Below are positions 50,185 to 58,401 of a stretch of DNA of 64,000 bases, piece after piece; within the stretch, counting starts at the first letter, position 1, and each line of letters opens with the position of its first letter. The stretch lies in contig CAMYOG010000022.1 of NCBI GenBank assembly GCA_947259925.1, positions 1 to 64,000 on the forward strand, in the 5' to 3' direction. The notes beneath the pieces are model-generated. The model had not been told where the DNA came from. It searched no databases and saw nothing but the letters and a program-made list of their open reading frames with translations. The translations under genes were made by a program, and so were the position numbers. Source of the DNA: Thermoanaerobaculia bacterium (GTDB lineage: Bacteria; Acidobacteriota; Thermoanaerobaculia; Multivoradales; JAHEKO01).

Positions 50185-51405
50185 TCAGACCCCGCCGAAG
50201 ACCAGGAACAGCTGCGCCCACCCGGCGAGGAACCCGAGCGCCGCGCCCAGCAGGATCAGCTTCATCTCGTCTTCCTGAAAGCACGGCCGGAGCAGGTCCT
50301 GGAACTGCTCGGGCGGTAGCGCTTCCATCCGTTCGCGCAGGAACCGCTCCGCCACCACGGCGCGGTCACTGTTGAAAAGCGGATCGTCGAACGGCCGCGA
50401 CGAGACCCGGAGCGCCACCTCGGCCGCCTCCCGCCGCATCTCTTCGAGGCGCTCCTCCCCCACCGCCACCTCGGCCAGGAGGCCGGCCGAGCCGAGCGCG
50501 TCGTCGACGATCGGCCGGATGTTGCGGCGGACGATCTGCTCGAGCCGATCGGCTTGCGGACCGGTCAGCATCCACTCGATCAGCGCGCGCACCGTCAGGA
50601 TCTCGCGGGTGACCAGGCCACACCAGACAGCGGCGACCTCGCGCTGCCGTCTCAGGAACAGGCCCTGAATCGTCCACGGTCCGATCCGGCGCGGCTCGAG
50701 CGGCCGGAAGATCAAGTTGAGCGCGATCCAGTTGGTGGCGTAGCCGACGATCAGGCCGAAGACCGGCAGCACCCACCAGCTGGGCGCGGCGATCCAGACC
50801 GCCAGCTGCACCAGGCCGAACACGAAGCCGAAGTAGAAGCCCGAGCGGATGATGAACTCGAACTCGGCCCGGCCGCTGTCGAGGAATAGCCGATTGAGCA
50901 GCGCCTTGTCGGTCTCCATCCGGGTGGTGATCACCTGTTTGAAATCGATCATCTCCTCGATGCCGGCGCCCGCCTCCTCGACCAGGCGCTCGACCAGCTC
51001 GGGCAGGCTCTCGTGGACCCGGATGTAGATCTGCCGCTTGACCACCGTCGGCAGCCGCTCCCAGAGCTCCGGGTGGACCTCACCGACGATCCGATCGGTG
51101 TGCTCCTCGAGCTGCGGCGCCACCCAGTCGCTGATCTGCCCGGCGATCACCTCGGGCTCCAGCTCCTCGAACAGCTCGCGTAGATTGCCGAGCCGCGCCA
51201 TCGAGGTGTCGACGAAGATGGTCGCCATCTTGGTCGCCTTGGACGGGATGATCCCCTGCCAGCCGAACGGGCGTCGGCCGACGAACTCGGTCGGCAGGAA
51301 GGTCATCTTGACCGCCACCCAGTTCGTCGCCCACCCGACGAAGCCGGCGACGAACGGGATGCTGGCGTACTTCCAGAGCAGCGGATCGGTCCAGTCCCAG
51401 GTCAC
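50185..51405 (-). CDS. DUF445 family membrane protein
   Basis: A 406-residue protein with the family signature FVGWATNWVAVKMTFLP at the N-terminal helix, repeated as GYATNWIALNLIFRPLEP in the middle, and a C-terminal helix (LILLGAALGFLAGWAQLFLV). Between them are long amphipathic helices (LEPEVIAGQISDWVAPQLEE). The protein belongs to a conserved family of unknown function with internal duplication. It ends opposite the DUF2911 gene. The next gene, serC, ends only 22 nt upstream on the same strand. Confidence 0.9.
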   Translation of the reverse strand: MTWDWTDPLLWKYASIPFVAGFVGWATNWVAVKMTFLPTEFVGRRPFGWQGIIPSKATKMATIFVDTSMARLGNLRELFEELEPEVIAGQISDWVAPQLEEHTDRIVGEVHPELWERLPTVVKRQIYIRVHESLPELVERLVEEAGAGIEEMIDFKQVITTRMETDKALLNRLFLDSGRAEFEFIIRSGFYFGFVFGLVQLAVWIAAPSWWVLPVFGLIVGYATNWIALNLIFRPLEPRRIGPWTIQGLFLRRQREVAAVWCGLVTREILTVRALIEWMLTGPQADRLEQIVRRNIRPIVDDALGSAGLLAEVAVGEERLEEMRREAAEVALRVSSRPFDDPLFNSDRAVVAERFLRERMEALPPEQFQDLLRPCFQEDEMKLILLGAALGFLAGWAQLFLVFGGV

Positions 51406-51427
51406 TCAGCCCGCCGCTCTCACCCTG

Positions 51428-52507
51428 CTAGCCGTGGGTGCGCTGGAACTCGCTCATGAACTCGATCAGGGCCTCGACGGACGACCGCTCGAGCGAGTTG
51501 TAGAGCGACGCGCGGACCCCGCCGACCGAGCGGTGTCCCTTGAGCCCAACCAGATGATGACCTTCCGCCGCGGTGAGAAACGCCCTCTCGAGCTGTTCGT
51601 CGGGCAGCCTGAAGGTGACGTTCATCCACGAGCGGCTGTTCTTGCGTGCGTGGCCGCGGTAGTAGCCCTCGGAGCCGTCGATCGCCTGGTAGAGCAGCTC
51701 GGCCTTGCGCAGGTTGCGCGCCCGTACCGCCTCGAGGCCGCCGCTCTCGCGCAGGAACTTGAGCACCAGCCCGACCACGTAGACGGCAAACACCGGCGGC
51801 GTATTGAGCAGCGAGTTCTTCGCCGCCATGGCCGCGTAGCTGAGCGTCTCGGGCAAGTCGGACGGCGACCGCTCGAGCAGATCCTCGCGCACCAGGACGA
51901 CGGTCACGCCCGCCGGGCCGAGGTTCTTCTGGGCGCCAGCGTAGATCACTCCGTGCGGGGCCAGGTCGAGCGGCCGGCTGAGGATGTCCGAGGACATGTC
52001 ACAGACCAGCGGTGCCCCATTCGCGTCCGGCACGTGATGGTACTGCGTGCCGCGGATCGTATTGTTGCTCGTGTAGTGAACGTACGCAGCGCCCGGCTCG
52101 ATCTCGATCGAGCCGGCCTCGGGCACCCGGTCGTAGTCGCTTTCCCGCCCGTTCCAGATCTCCCGTGCGTCCCCGTACCGTACCGCCGCCTCTAGCGCCA
52201 TCTCACTCCAACGGCCGGTGGTCAGGTAGTCCGCGTGCCCCGCCCCGAGCAGGTTCATCGGCACCGCGCTGAACTGGGTGCGCGCGCCGCCGCCCATGAA
52301 CAGCACTTCGTGATCGTCGGCGCCGCCGAGCAGCGCCTTCAGGTCGGCGACCGCTCGCCGATGCACCGCGTCGTAACGAGGACCCCGGTGGCTCGACTCG
52401 AGAATCGACATGCCCGAGCCGTGGTAGTCGAGCAGCTCCGAGCGGACCTGCTCGAGGACCGGCAGCGGCAGCGTCGCCGGCCCGGGGCCAAAGTTGTGCA
52501 CCCTCAT
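51428..52507 (-). CDS. serC: phosphoserine aminotransferase
   Basis: A 359-residue PLP enzyme converting 3-phosphohydroxypyruvate and glutamate to phosphoserine in serine synthesis (and acting in pyridoxal phosphate synthesis). Diagnostic segments: MRVHNFGPGPATLPLPVLEQ, HRGPRYDAVHRRA, LFMGGGARTQFSAVPMNLL, HYTSNNTIRGTQY, the PLP Lys in VIYAGAQKNLGPAGVTVV, and LKGHRSVGGVRASLYNS. The ATG at 52507 overlaps the stop of the ABC transporter gene by ATGA. This links an osmolyte transport operon with serine synthesis. No serA or serB is nearby. Confidence 0.95.
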   Translation of the reverse strand: MRVHNFGPGPATLPLPVLEQVRSELLDYHGSGMSILESSHRGPRYDAVHRRAVADLKALLGGADDHEVLFMGGGARTQFSAVPMNLLGAGHADYLTTGRWSEMALEAAVRYGDAREIWNGRESDYDRVPEAGSIEIEPGAAYVHYTSNNTIRGTQYHHVPDANGAPLVCDMSSDILSRPLDLAPHGVIYAGAQKNLGPAGVTVVLVREDLLERSPSDLPETLSYAAMAAKNSLLNTPPVFAVYVVGLVLKFLRESGGLEAVRARNLRKAELLYQAIDGSEGYYRGHARKNSRSWMNVTFRLPDEQLERAFLTAAEGHHLVGLKGHRSVGGVRASLYNSLERSSVEALIEFMSEFQRTHG

Positions 52508-54054
52508 CTCAGTCTCTCCAGAAAGCGTGCCGCGACTGCGGCCGGGGTCTCCTTGTCGCGGTCGACGGCCAGGTTGAGCCTCTGCATCGTCTGTTGGTCG
52601 ATCCTGCCGCTCAGCTCGCGCACCGCCGCCGCCACCTCGGGCCTCTCCTCGAGGAGCCCGGCGCGCACCAGGATAATCGCATCGTACGGCGGAATCACCC
52701 GGCGATCGTCGTCGAGCAGGCTGAGCTCGTAGGCGGCGATCCGACCGTCGGTCGAGAAGGCGCTGATCGCATCGACGTCCCCTGCCACGAGCGCCTCGTA
52801 CATCAGGGACGAATCCATGCTCCGCTGGGCCCGGAACCGGAGGCCGTAGACACGTTCGAGCGCGCGCCACTCGGCGCGCCCGAAGAACTCGTAGTCGCCG
52901 CCGATCTCGAGCTCACCCGACACCCGGGCGAGATCGGTGATCGTCTCCAGACCGAGCGCGGCCGCGCGGTCCGACCGCATCGCCAGGGCGTACGCGTTCT
53001 CGAAACCGAGCGTCCCCAGCACCGCCAGGCCGTGCTGCCCCGCGACGAAGCGCTCGACCTGCCGGAGCACCTCGCCTCGGCTCTCGCCCTCGGTCTCCCG
53101 TCCCATCAGGGTCGCCCAGATGGTGCCGCTGTAGTCGACGTAGAGATCGATCTCGCCGGCGCGCAGCGCATCGAACGCCACCGTCGAGCCGAGCGACGAG
53201 ATCGCGCGGCTCGCGAGGCCGGTCCGGCGCTCGATCTGGAGCGCCAGGAGCTCACTCAGGATGTACTGCTCGGTGAAGGTCTTGGCGCCGATCCGCACCT
53301 CGGGACGGCTGTCCGAACCGCCCCGCCCGGCGAGCAGCGTCACCCCGGCGAACAGGTAGAGGGCCGCTAGGATGACGACAGAGCCGGCGATCAACTTCGC
53401 CCGGCGCGCCGCCACCCCGCGTTCGAGCAGCCGGATCAGGCCGTCGAGCAGGAGCGCCAGGGCAGCGGCGGCGACGCAGCCGACCAGGACCGCGTTGAAG
53501 TTGCGGGTCTGCAGACCGCTGAAGATGTAGTTGCCCAGGCTGGTGGCACCTACTGGAGTCGACAGGGTCGCCGTGCCGACCACCCAGACGGTCGCGGTCC
53601 GGATCCCCGCTACGATCACCGGCGCCGCCAACGGCAGCTCGACCCGGGCCAGACGCTGCCGGGGCGTCATCCCCACCGCGCGCGCCGCCTCGATCAGCGT
53701 CGCGTCGACACCGGCGATGCCGGTAACCGTGTTGCGCAGCATCGGCAGCAAGCTGTAGACCGAGAGGGCGAGGATCGCGGGCAAGAAACCGATGCTCGAG
53801 AGCTGGGCTCCCAAGGCCGACTCCGTCCACCCCCCGACCAGGGCCAGCAGCGGCACCATGACGGCGAGCAGAGCGAGACTGGGGATCGTCTGGATCACCC
53901 CGGCCGCTCCCAGGATCAGCTGCTCGGCGCGTGGTCGCCGGCTGACCCAGACACCGGTCGGCAGGCTGATCAGGAAGCCCGCGAGCAGTGCGATCAAGGT
54001 CAGCTGAAGGTGGGCGGTCAGGTACTCGGGCAGGAGCGCCAGCTGCTCTCTCAA
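52504..54054 (-). CDS. glycine betaine/choline ABC transporter permease fused to substrate-binding protein
   Basis: A 516-residue fusion. Residues 1-215 are an OpuBB/ProW-type permease with the EAA loop (IEAARAVGMTPRQRLARVELP) and about five helices. Residues 230-516 are an OpuAC/OpuBC-type binding domain (VRIGAKTFTEQYILSELLAL, DLYVDYSGTIWATLMGRE, VYGLRFRAQRSMDSSLMYEA), outside the membrane and tethered by the linking helix. Together with the ATPase upstream it imports quaternary ammonium osmolytes. It overlaps its neighbours at both ends, 4 nt each, indicating coupled translation. Confidence 0.93.
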   Translation of the reverse strand: MREQLALLPEYLTAHLQLTLIALLAGFLISLPTGVWVSRRPRAEQLILGAAGVIQTIPSLALLAVMVPLLALVGGWTESALGAQLSSIGFLPAILALSVYSLLPMLRNTVTGIAGVDATLIEAARAVGMTPRQRLARVELPLAAPVIVAGIRTATVWVVGTATLSTPVGATSLGNYIFSGLQTRNFNAVLVGCVAAAALALLLDGLIRLLERGVAARRAKLIAGSVVILAALYLFAGVTLLAGRGGSDSRPEVRIGAKTFTEQYILSELLALQIERRTGLASRAISSLGSTVAFDALRAGEIDLYVDYSGTIWATLMGRETEGESRGEVLRQVERFVAGQHGLAVLGTLGFENAYALAMRSDRAAALGLETITDLARVSGELEIGGDYEFFGRAEWRALERVYGLRFRAQRSMDSSLMYEALVAGDVDAISAFSTDGRIAAYELSLLDDDRRVIPPYDAIILVRAGLLEERPEVAAAVRELSGRIDQQTMQRLNLAVDRDKETPAAVAARFLERLR

Positions 54055-54833
54055 GCCGAGCCCTCCGCACCGGTCTCCCCGGACTCGAAGCGCGACAGGA
54101 TGCGCGCCTGGCGTCTGGGAGCCTCGAGCAGCTCCGCCACGGATCGGGCCGCAGGCGCTCGAGCCAGCTCCGCCGGCGTACCGATCTGCACCAGTTTTCC
54201 CCGTTCGAGGACCGCGATCCGGTCGGCGAGGAGCAGCGCCTCCGACATGTCGTGGGTGACGAAGAGCCCGGTCAGTCCGAGCCGCTCGCGAATCTCGTAA
54301 AACGAGCGTTGCAGACGGTCGCGGGTGGCCGGATCGAGCGCCCCGAACGGCTCGTCGAGAAGGACGACTCGGGGCTCGCCGGCCAGCGCGCGCGCCAGAC
54401 CGACTCGCTGCTGCTCGCCACCCGAGAGCTCTCTCGGCCGCCGGCTCCGATAGGTCCCCACGTCCAGCTCGACCAGCTCGAGCAGCTCACCGACGCGCGC
54501 GGAGATCCGCTCCGGACGCCATCCGAGGAGGCTCGGCGTGATGGCGATGTTCTCGGCCACCGTCAGGTGCGGGAAGAGCCCGATCCCCTGGAACACGTAG
54601 CCCATCCGCCGCCGCAGCGCCCAGGCCGGGCCCTCGCGCGCGTCGAGACCGTCGATCAGCACCCGCCCCGCGCTCGGCTCGACGAGCCGGTTGACCATCT
54701 TCAGGGTCGTCGTCTTGCCCGAGCCGGAGCCGCCGACCAGGAAGAGCATCTCTCCCCGGTCGACGGTCAACGAGATTCGATCGACCGCCGCAGTCTCGCC
54801 GTAGCTCTTGGACAGGTTCTGAAGCTCGATCAC
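54051..54833 (-). CDS. opuCA: glycine betaine/choline ABC transporter ATPase
   Basis: A 260-residue ATP-binding subunit. Walker A GGSGSGKTTTLKMVNRL, Q loop, signature LSGGEQQRVGLARALA, Walker B VVLLDEPFGALD and the switch His in FVTHDMSEALLLADR are present, and the KMVNRL and IGLFPHLTV features are those of the OpuA/ProV branch. The CBS domains found in many OpuA/OpuC ATPases are missing, so ionic-strength gating by CBS is not expected. It overlaps the permease fusion by 4 nt. Confidence 0.94.
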   Translation of the reverse strand: MIELQNLSKSYGETAAVDRISLTVDRGEMLFLVGGSGSGKTTTLKMVNRLVEPSAGRVLIDGLDAREGPAWALRRRMGYVFQGIGLFPHLTVAENIAITPSLLGWRPERISARVGELLELVELDVGTYRSRRPRELSGGEQQRVGLARALAGEPRVVLLDEPFGALDPATRDRLQRSFYEIRERLGLTGLFVTHDMSEALLLADRIAVLERGKLVQIGTPAELARAPAARSVAELLEAPRRQARILSRFESGETGAEGSA

Positions 54834-54851
54834 GAGCTGCCCCCGCCGGCG

Positions 54852-56258
54852 CTACTCGGTGAACGGCAGCGCCGCGCCGAGCTTGCGATCCAACCGATCG
54901 CGGATCCAACCCGAGTCCCACCACTCGATCGGGTTGACGGCCATCCCCTGGAGCAGCACCGTGAAGTGCAGATGGTCGCCGCCGGCCAGGCCGGTCTGGC
55001 CCGATCGCCCGACGGCCTGGCCACGCTCCACCATCTGCCCTTCCTCTACATCGATCGAGGAGAGGTGACCGTAGAGCGTCATCAGACCGAAACCGTGATC
55101 GATCACCACGGCGTTGCCGTAGATCCCTAAGTAGCGCGCCAGGACGACCCGTCCCCGATTGGCGGCCGGCAGCGGCGCATGGCGCACCGAGGCCAGGTCG
55201 AAGCCGAGATGGTCCTGACGATCGATCTCCCTGCCCTCGTAGAAGTAGGTCCGCCGGTCGGCGAACGCCGACATCACCTGAGCGTTGGGCATCGGCAGGA
55301 ATGCACTCTGCCAGTGAAACTCCTCCTGGCTGTCAGCGGCGAGCTCCACCAGGGCGGCGGCATTCTGCCGCCGCAGCTCGCGATTGATGTACAGGTAGTC
55401 GTCGAGCTGCGTCTCCTGTTTGGGTGCGCCGGGCGTGTTGGCCAGGATCTCGGGGACCACCTTGGCCAGAAAGGCGTCGCCGACCTGGATGTCGTCGGTC
55501 GAGTAGGCCTTGGGGAAGAAGCGATCGACGAACGCCACGGTGGCCCGATTGCCGACGTCGTCCTCGGCGACCAGACGCAGGTTGCTGGGGTCGGTCAGGT
55601 CGAACGGCACCCCGAACAGGGCGAAGCGCTGGCCGCCATCGCCGCCCGGTAGGGGGAACCCGGGAAACCAGAAGTCGCCGGCCTGGACGCCGTCGCGCAC
55701 CGAGCTCTCACCGACCCGATAGACCACTACCTCCGCCCCGCCCTGGGTCGGATAGTGCTGGCTCGACAGGACGCTCAGCGACGGCGGCACCAACCGTACC
55801 GGCAGCGTCAGCTCTTCGACCACCGGCTCCGGATGACGGATCCAGGTGCCGGCGCGGGTCGCCGTGGCGCGCAGGACCGCCTCGCCGGTGGTCAGACCTT
55901 CGATCGTGGCGCTGCCGACCTCGGCCTCGAGGACGTCGCTCTCGGTGCGCGCTCCCCAGAATGCCCAGGGCGGGCGTGGGGAGTGCCGCCGCTCGGCGAT
56001 CAGCTCGACCCGATCGCCCTGTACCAGCTCGAGCCGGAGATCGCCCAGGCCGCGCACCGACTCCTGGAACGTCGCCCGGACCGGCGTGCTCCGGCCGATG
56101 CCCGGGAGCTCCGATTCGATCGCGATCGCCGGCAGCGGCCCGATGCGCAAGGTAGCGAGTGCTCCCAGACCGATCAGGAGCAGCGCCAGGAGCACCAGGA
56201 ACCGCTTCGGCTTCGAGCCGCTCGGGCGCTCGCCCAGGGTGTCGCGATCCCGCTTCAC
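54852..56258 (-). CDS. membrane-anchored M23 metallopeptidase
   Basis: A 468-residue protein with an N-terminal transmembrane helix (FLVLLALLLIGLGALATL), Ig-like or bacterial domain (residues 45-230), and a C-terminal M23 (LytM) domain. Zinc ligands are seen as HLGFDLAS (H-x3-D) and GGDHLHFTV (H-x-H), with VVIDHGFGLMTLYGHLSS between them. All catalytic residues are present, so it is likely a cell-wall endopeptidase. It overlaps nothing but lies 18 nt upstream of the betaine transporter ATPase gene and 4 nt after the TerB gene; a five-gene operon is plausible. Confidence 0.92.
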   Translation of the reverse strand: MKRDRDTLGERPSGSKPKRFLVLLALLLIGLGALATLRIGPLPAIAIESELPGIGRSTPVRATFQESVRGLGDLRLELVQGDRVELIAERRHSPRPPWAFWGARTESDVLEAEVGSATIEGLTTGEAVLRATATRAGTWIRHPEPVVEELTLPVRLVPPSLSVLSSQHYPTQGGAEVVVYRVGESSVRDGVQAGDFWFPGFPLPGGDGGQRFALFGVPFDLTDPSNLRLVAEDDVGNRATVAFVDRFFPKAYSTDDIQVGDAFLAKVVPEILANTPGAPKQETQLDDYLYINRELRRQNAAALVELAADSQEEFHWQSAFLPMPNAQVMSAFADRRTYFYEGREIDRQDHLGFDLASVRHAPLPAANRGRVVLARYLGIYGNAVVIDHGFGLMTLYGHLSSIDVEEGQMVERGQAVGRSGQTGLAGGDHLHFTVLLQGMAVNPIEWWDSGWIRDRLDRKLGAALPFTE

Positions 56259-56262
56259 CGGA

Positions 56263-56805
56263 TCACTCCTCTACTCCTTTGCGGAAGCTCTTCATCACCT
56301 CCCGGTGGTCCGAGTAGTGGCGGCGAGCGAGCACGAACTCGCGATGGCTGAAGCCGAGCTCGCTCGCGATCTGCCGGATCTGGGCCTCCTCGCTGCCAGA
56401 GATCGAATCGTCGGCGGCCGACACCGCGAACAGACAGTCGAGCAGCTCGGTCCGCTGCTCCTGCGTGGCGATCTCGGCGAACTCCCTCGTCACCAGGTAG
56501 TTTTCGGTGTGTCCGAACAGCCGGTTCTGGCTCTTGGCGATCTGCACGACCAGGACCGCCTGATCCTCCGGTAGATGTCCGAGGCGGCGGACGATCGCCT
56601 CCATCTCGCGCGTCTCCGCCTCGCTGATGTGCTGGTCCGCATGGGCCACCCGGCCGAGAATGTAGGCGAACGCGGCGATGAATCGTGCCTTCTCGGGCTC
56701 CAGCGCTTCGAGCTCACCGACGATCCGGCGCACCGTCTCGGTGTCGCCGCTCGGGTCTGGGGTCTCGCCCGTGCCGCCGAAGCCGAGCGCTTCGAGTATC
56801 GACAT
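56263..56805 (-). CDS. TerB-family protein
   Basis: A 180-residue helical protein of the TerB/DjlA co-chaperone-like family: KARFIAAFAYILGRVAHADQ, HISEAETREMEAIVRRLG, LLDCLFAVSAADDSISGSEE. Acidic pairs (HADQHIS, AADDSIS) are where TerB-type domains bind metal ions. The tellurite phenotype of the namesake does not follow from this alone. It precedes the M23 peptidase gene by 4 nt, so the two may work together at the envelope. Confidence 0.85.
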   Translation of the reverse strand: MSILEALGFGGTGETPDPSGDTETVRRIVGELEALEPEKARFIAAFAYILGRVAHADQHISEAETREMEAIVRRLGHLPEDQAVLVVQIAKSQNRLFGHTENYLVTREFAEIATQEQRTELLDCLFAVSAADDSISGSEEAQIRQIASELGFSHREFVLARRHYSDHREVMKSFRKGVEE

Positions 56806-56999
56806 CAGCCGAGCGTATCGTAGCCAGGCGCGTGGCAGATAGAAGCCGCCGACACCGAATTCGACCTCGAGTTCGGTGACGCCGAAGAGACCGTGCCGAG
56901 GGATCAGGGCCGGGAGCCGGAGCCAGGTCTGGCCCGGCCTGGCGACCCCGCCATCGGGCTTCGGTGCCGATCCGCCCGAGCTGTGAGTAGAATCGCCCG

Positions 57000-58292
57000 A
57001 TGAATTCGCGCCTTCGGCCCTGGTGGCTCCTCCTGCCCGTCTCGCTGCTGGCAGCGCTCGCCTGCGCCCCGGCCGAAGAGGCGCTCGAGCCGACCGCCGA
57101 CGATCTGGTGGGTAGCTGGCGCGCCGTGCTCGCCTCGCCCGGCGGGGAGCTCCCGTTCGGACTGGAGATCGAGCGCGAGCGTCACGGCCTACGGGGCTTC
57201 GCGATCAACGGCGAAGAGCGGCTGCCGTTCAGCGACGTCACCTTCGACGGCGGACGGTTGCGGTTGGTCTTCGCCTGGTACGACTCGCGGATCGAGGCCG
57301 AGTTCGACGGCGCGCTGGATCGCCTGACCGGCATCTGGTCCAAGACCGTGCCCGCCGGTGTCTCGAGCCTGGCATTCAGCGCCAGCCGGGGAGAAGCGCC
57401 GCGCTTTCGGCCGGTCGCCGACGAGGGCCTCGAGCAGGGTGACGCGGCCTCGCTGCCCTCGGTCGACGGCGTCTGGCAAGTCGTTTTCTCGGACGAGGAC
57501 GGCACCGAGCCGGCGCGTGGAGAGTTCCGGCAGAGCGGCTCACGGGTGAGCGGTACCTTCCTGACGCCGACCGGCGACTATCGCTATCTGGAGGGTAGCT
57601 ACGAGGACGGCCTGCTCCGGTTGTCGGCCTTCGACGGCGGACACGCCTTCCTGTTTCATGCCCGGCCCCAGGCCGACGGCACCCTTCATGGCGACTTCTG
57701 GTCGCGCGACACCTACCATGCCACCTGGGTGGGAAGCGCCGGCGATCCCACCGAGGTGTCGATTCCGGACGCCTGGGAGCTGGTCGGCCTGACCAGCGAC
57801 GACGGTCGGCTCGAGTTCACCTTCCCCGACCTCGAGGGTCAGCCGGTCTCGCTCACCGACGAGCGCTTCCGCGGCAAGGTCGTGCTCGTCAACGTCTTCG
57901 GCTCGTGGTGTCCGAACTGCAACGACGAGGCGCCGCTGCTGGCCGAGTGGGCGCGGACCTACGGCGATCTCGGACTCGAGGTCGTCGGCCTCGCCTACGA
58001 GTTCTCCGACGACCTCGACCGGAGTCGCCGCATGGTCGAGCGTTTCGCGGCCCGCCACCGGATCGACTACCCGCTACTGATCGCCGGCATCAGCGACAAA
58101 ACCGCGGCCGCCGGGACGCTCCCCGATCTCTCCTCGGTGGTCGCCTATCCGACCACGATCTTCGTCGACCGCACCGGCAAGGTGCGCAAGATCCACAGCG
58201 GCTTCGCCGGTCCGGGCACCGGCGAGCATCACGACCGCCTGGTCGCCCGGATGGTCACCGAGATCGAGGCGCTCCTGGCCGAGCCGGCCTGA
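57000..58292 (+). CDS. TlpA-like thioredoxin-fold lipoprotein
   Basis: A 430-residue protein with a lipobox (LLAALACAP). Residues 35-250 form a beta-rich domain of unknown type. The C-terminal 150 residues are a TlpA/ResA-like redoxin: VVLVNVFGSWCPNCNDEAPL holds the CPNC redox motif, and the cis-Pro is in SVVAYPTTIFVDRTGKV. It probably reduces or isomerises disulfides, or supports heme ligation, in the periplasm, consistent with the multiheme cytochrome elsewhere in the window. Start ATG at 57000; its stop is 10 nt before the long hairpin. Confidence 0.92.
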   Translation: MNSRLRPWWLLLPVSLLAALACAPAEEALEPTADDLVGSWRAVLASPGGELPFGLEIERERHGLRGFAINGEERLPFSDVTFDGGRLRLVFAWYDSRIEAEFDGALDRLTGIWSKTVPAGVSSLAFSASRGEAPRFRPVADEGLEQGDAASLPSVDGVWQVVFSDEDGTEPARGEFRQSGSRVSGTFLTPTGDYRYLEGSYEDGLLRLSAFDGGHAFLFHARPQADGTLHGDFWSRDTYHATWVGSAGDPTEVSIPDAWELVGLTSDDGRLEFTFPDLEGQPVSLTDERFRGKVVLVNVFGSWCPNCNDEAPLLAEWARTYGDLGLEVVGLAYEFSDDLDRSRRMVERFAARHRIDYPLLIAGISDKTAAAGTLPDLSSVVAYPTTIFVDRTGKVRKIHSGFAGPGTGEHHDRLVARMVTEIEALLAEPA

Positions 58293-58302
58293 AGAGGAAC
58301 GA

Positions 58303-58400
58303 GCGAGGGGGACAGCAGGGTCCTCCCCAGCCAAGGTCGTCCTCGCAGACTTCGCTGCAGCGGTGACCTTGACTGGGGAGGACCCTGCTGTCCCCCTCGC
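58303..58400. repeat. 98-nt near-perfect inverted repeat between convergent genes
   Basis: Left arm 58303-58338 and right arm 58365-58400 are complementary at 35 of 36 positions (core GGGGGACAGCAGGG / CCCTGCTGTCCCCC). The 26-nt spacer has its own stem GCAG / CTGC (58345-58348, 58355-58358). It starts 10 nt after one stop and ends 1 nt before the other. It could act as a bidirectional terminator or be a palindromic mobile (REP/MITE-like) sequence. Only one copy is in this window. Confidence 0.85.
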
Positions 58401-58401
58401 G

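Noticed and set aside
56806-56995. The minus-strand frame upstream of the TerB gene stays open (reading LEVEFGVGGFYLPRAWLRY just before its ATG)
   Set aside because: No start codon, runs antisense into the thioredoxin-like gene, and no known family; in this GC content such open stretches are common. Noted as a weak candidate for a longer protein only.
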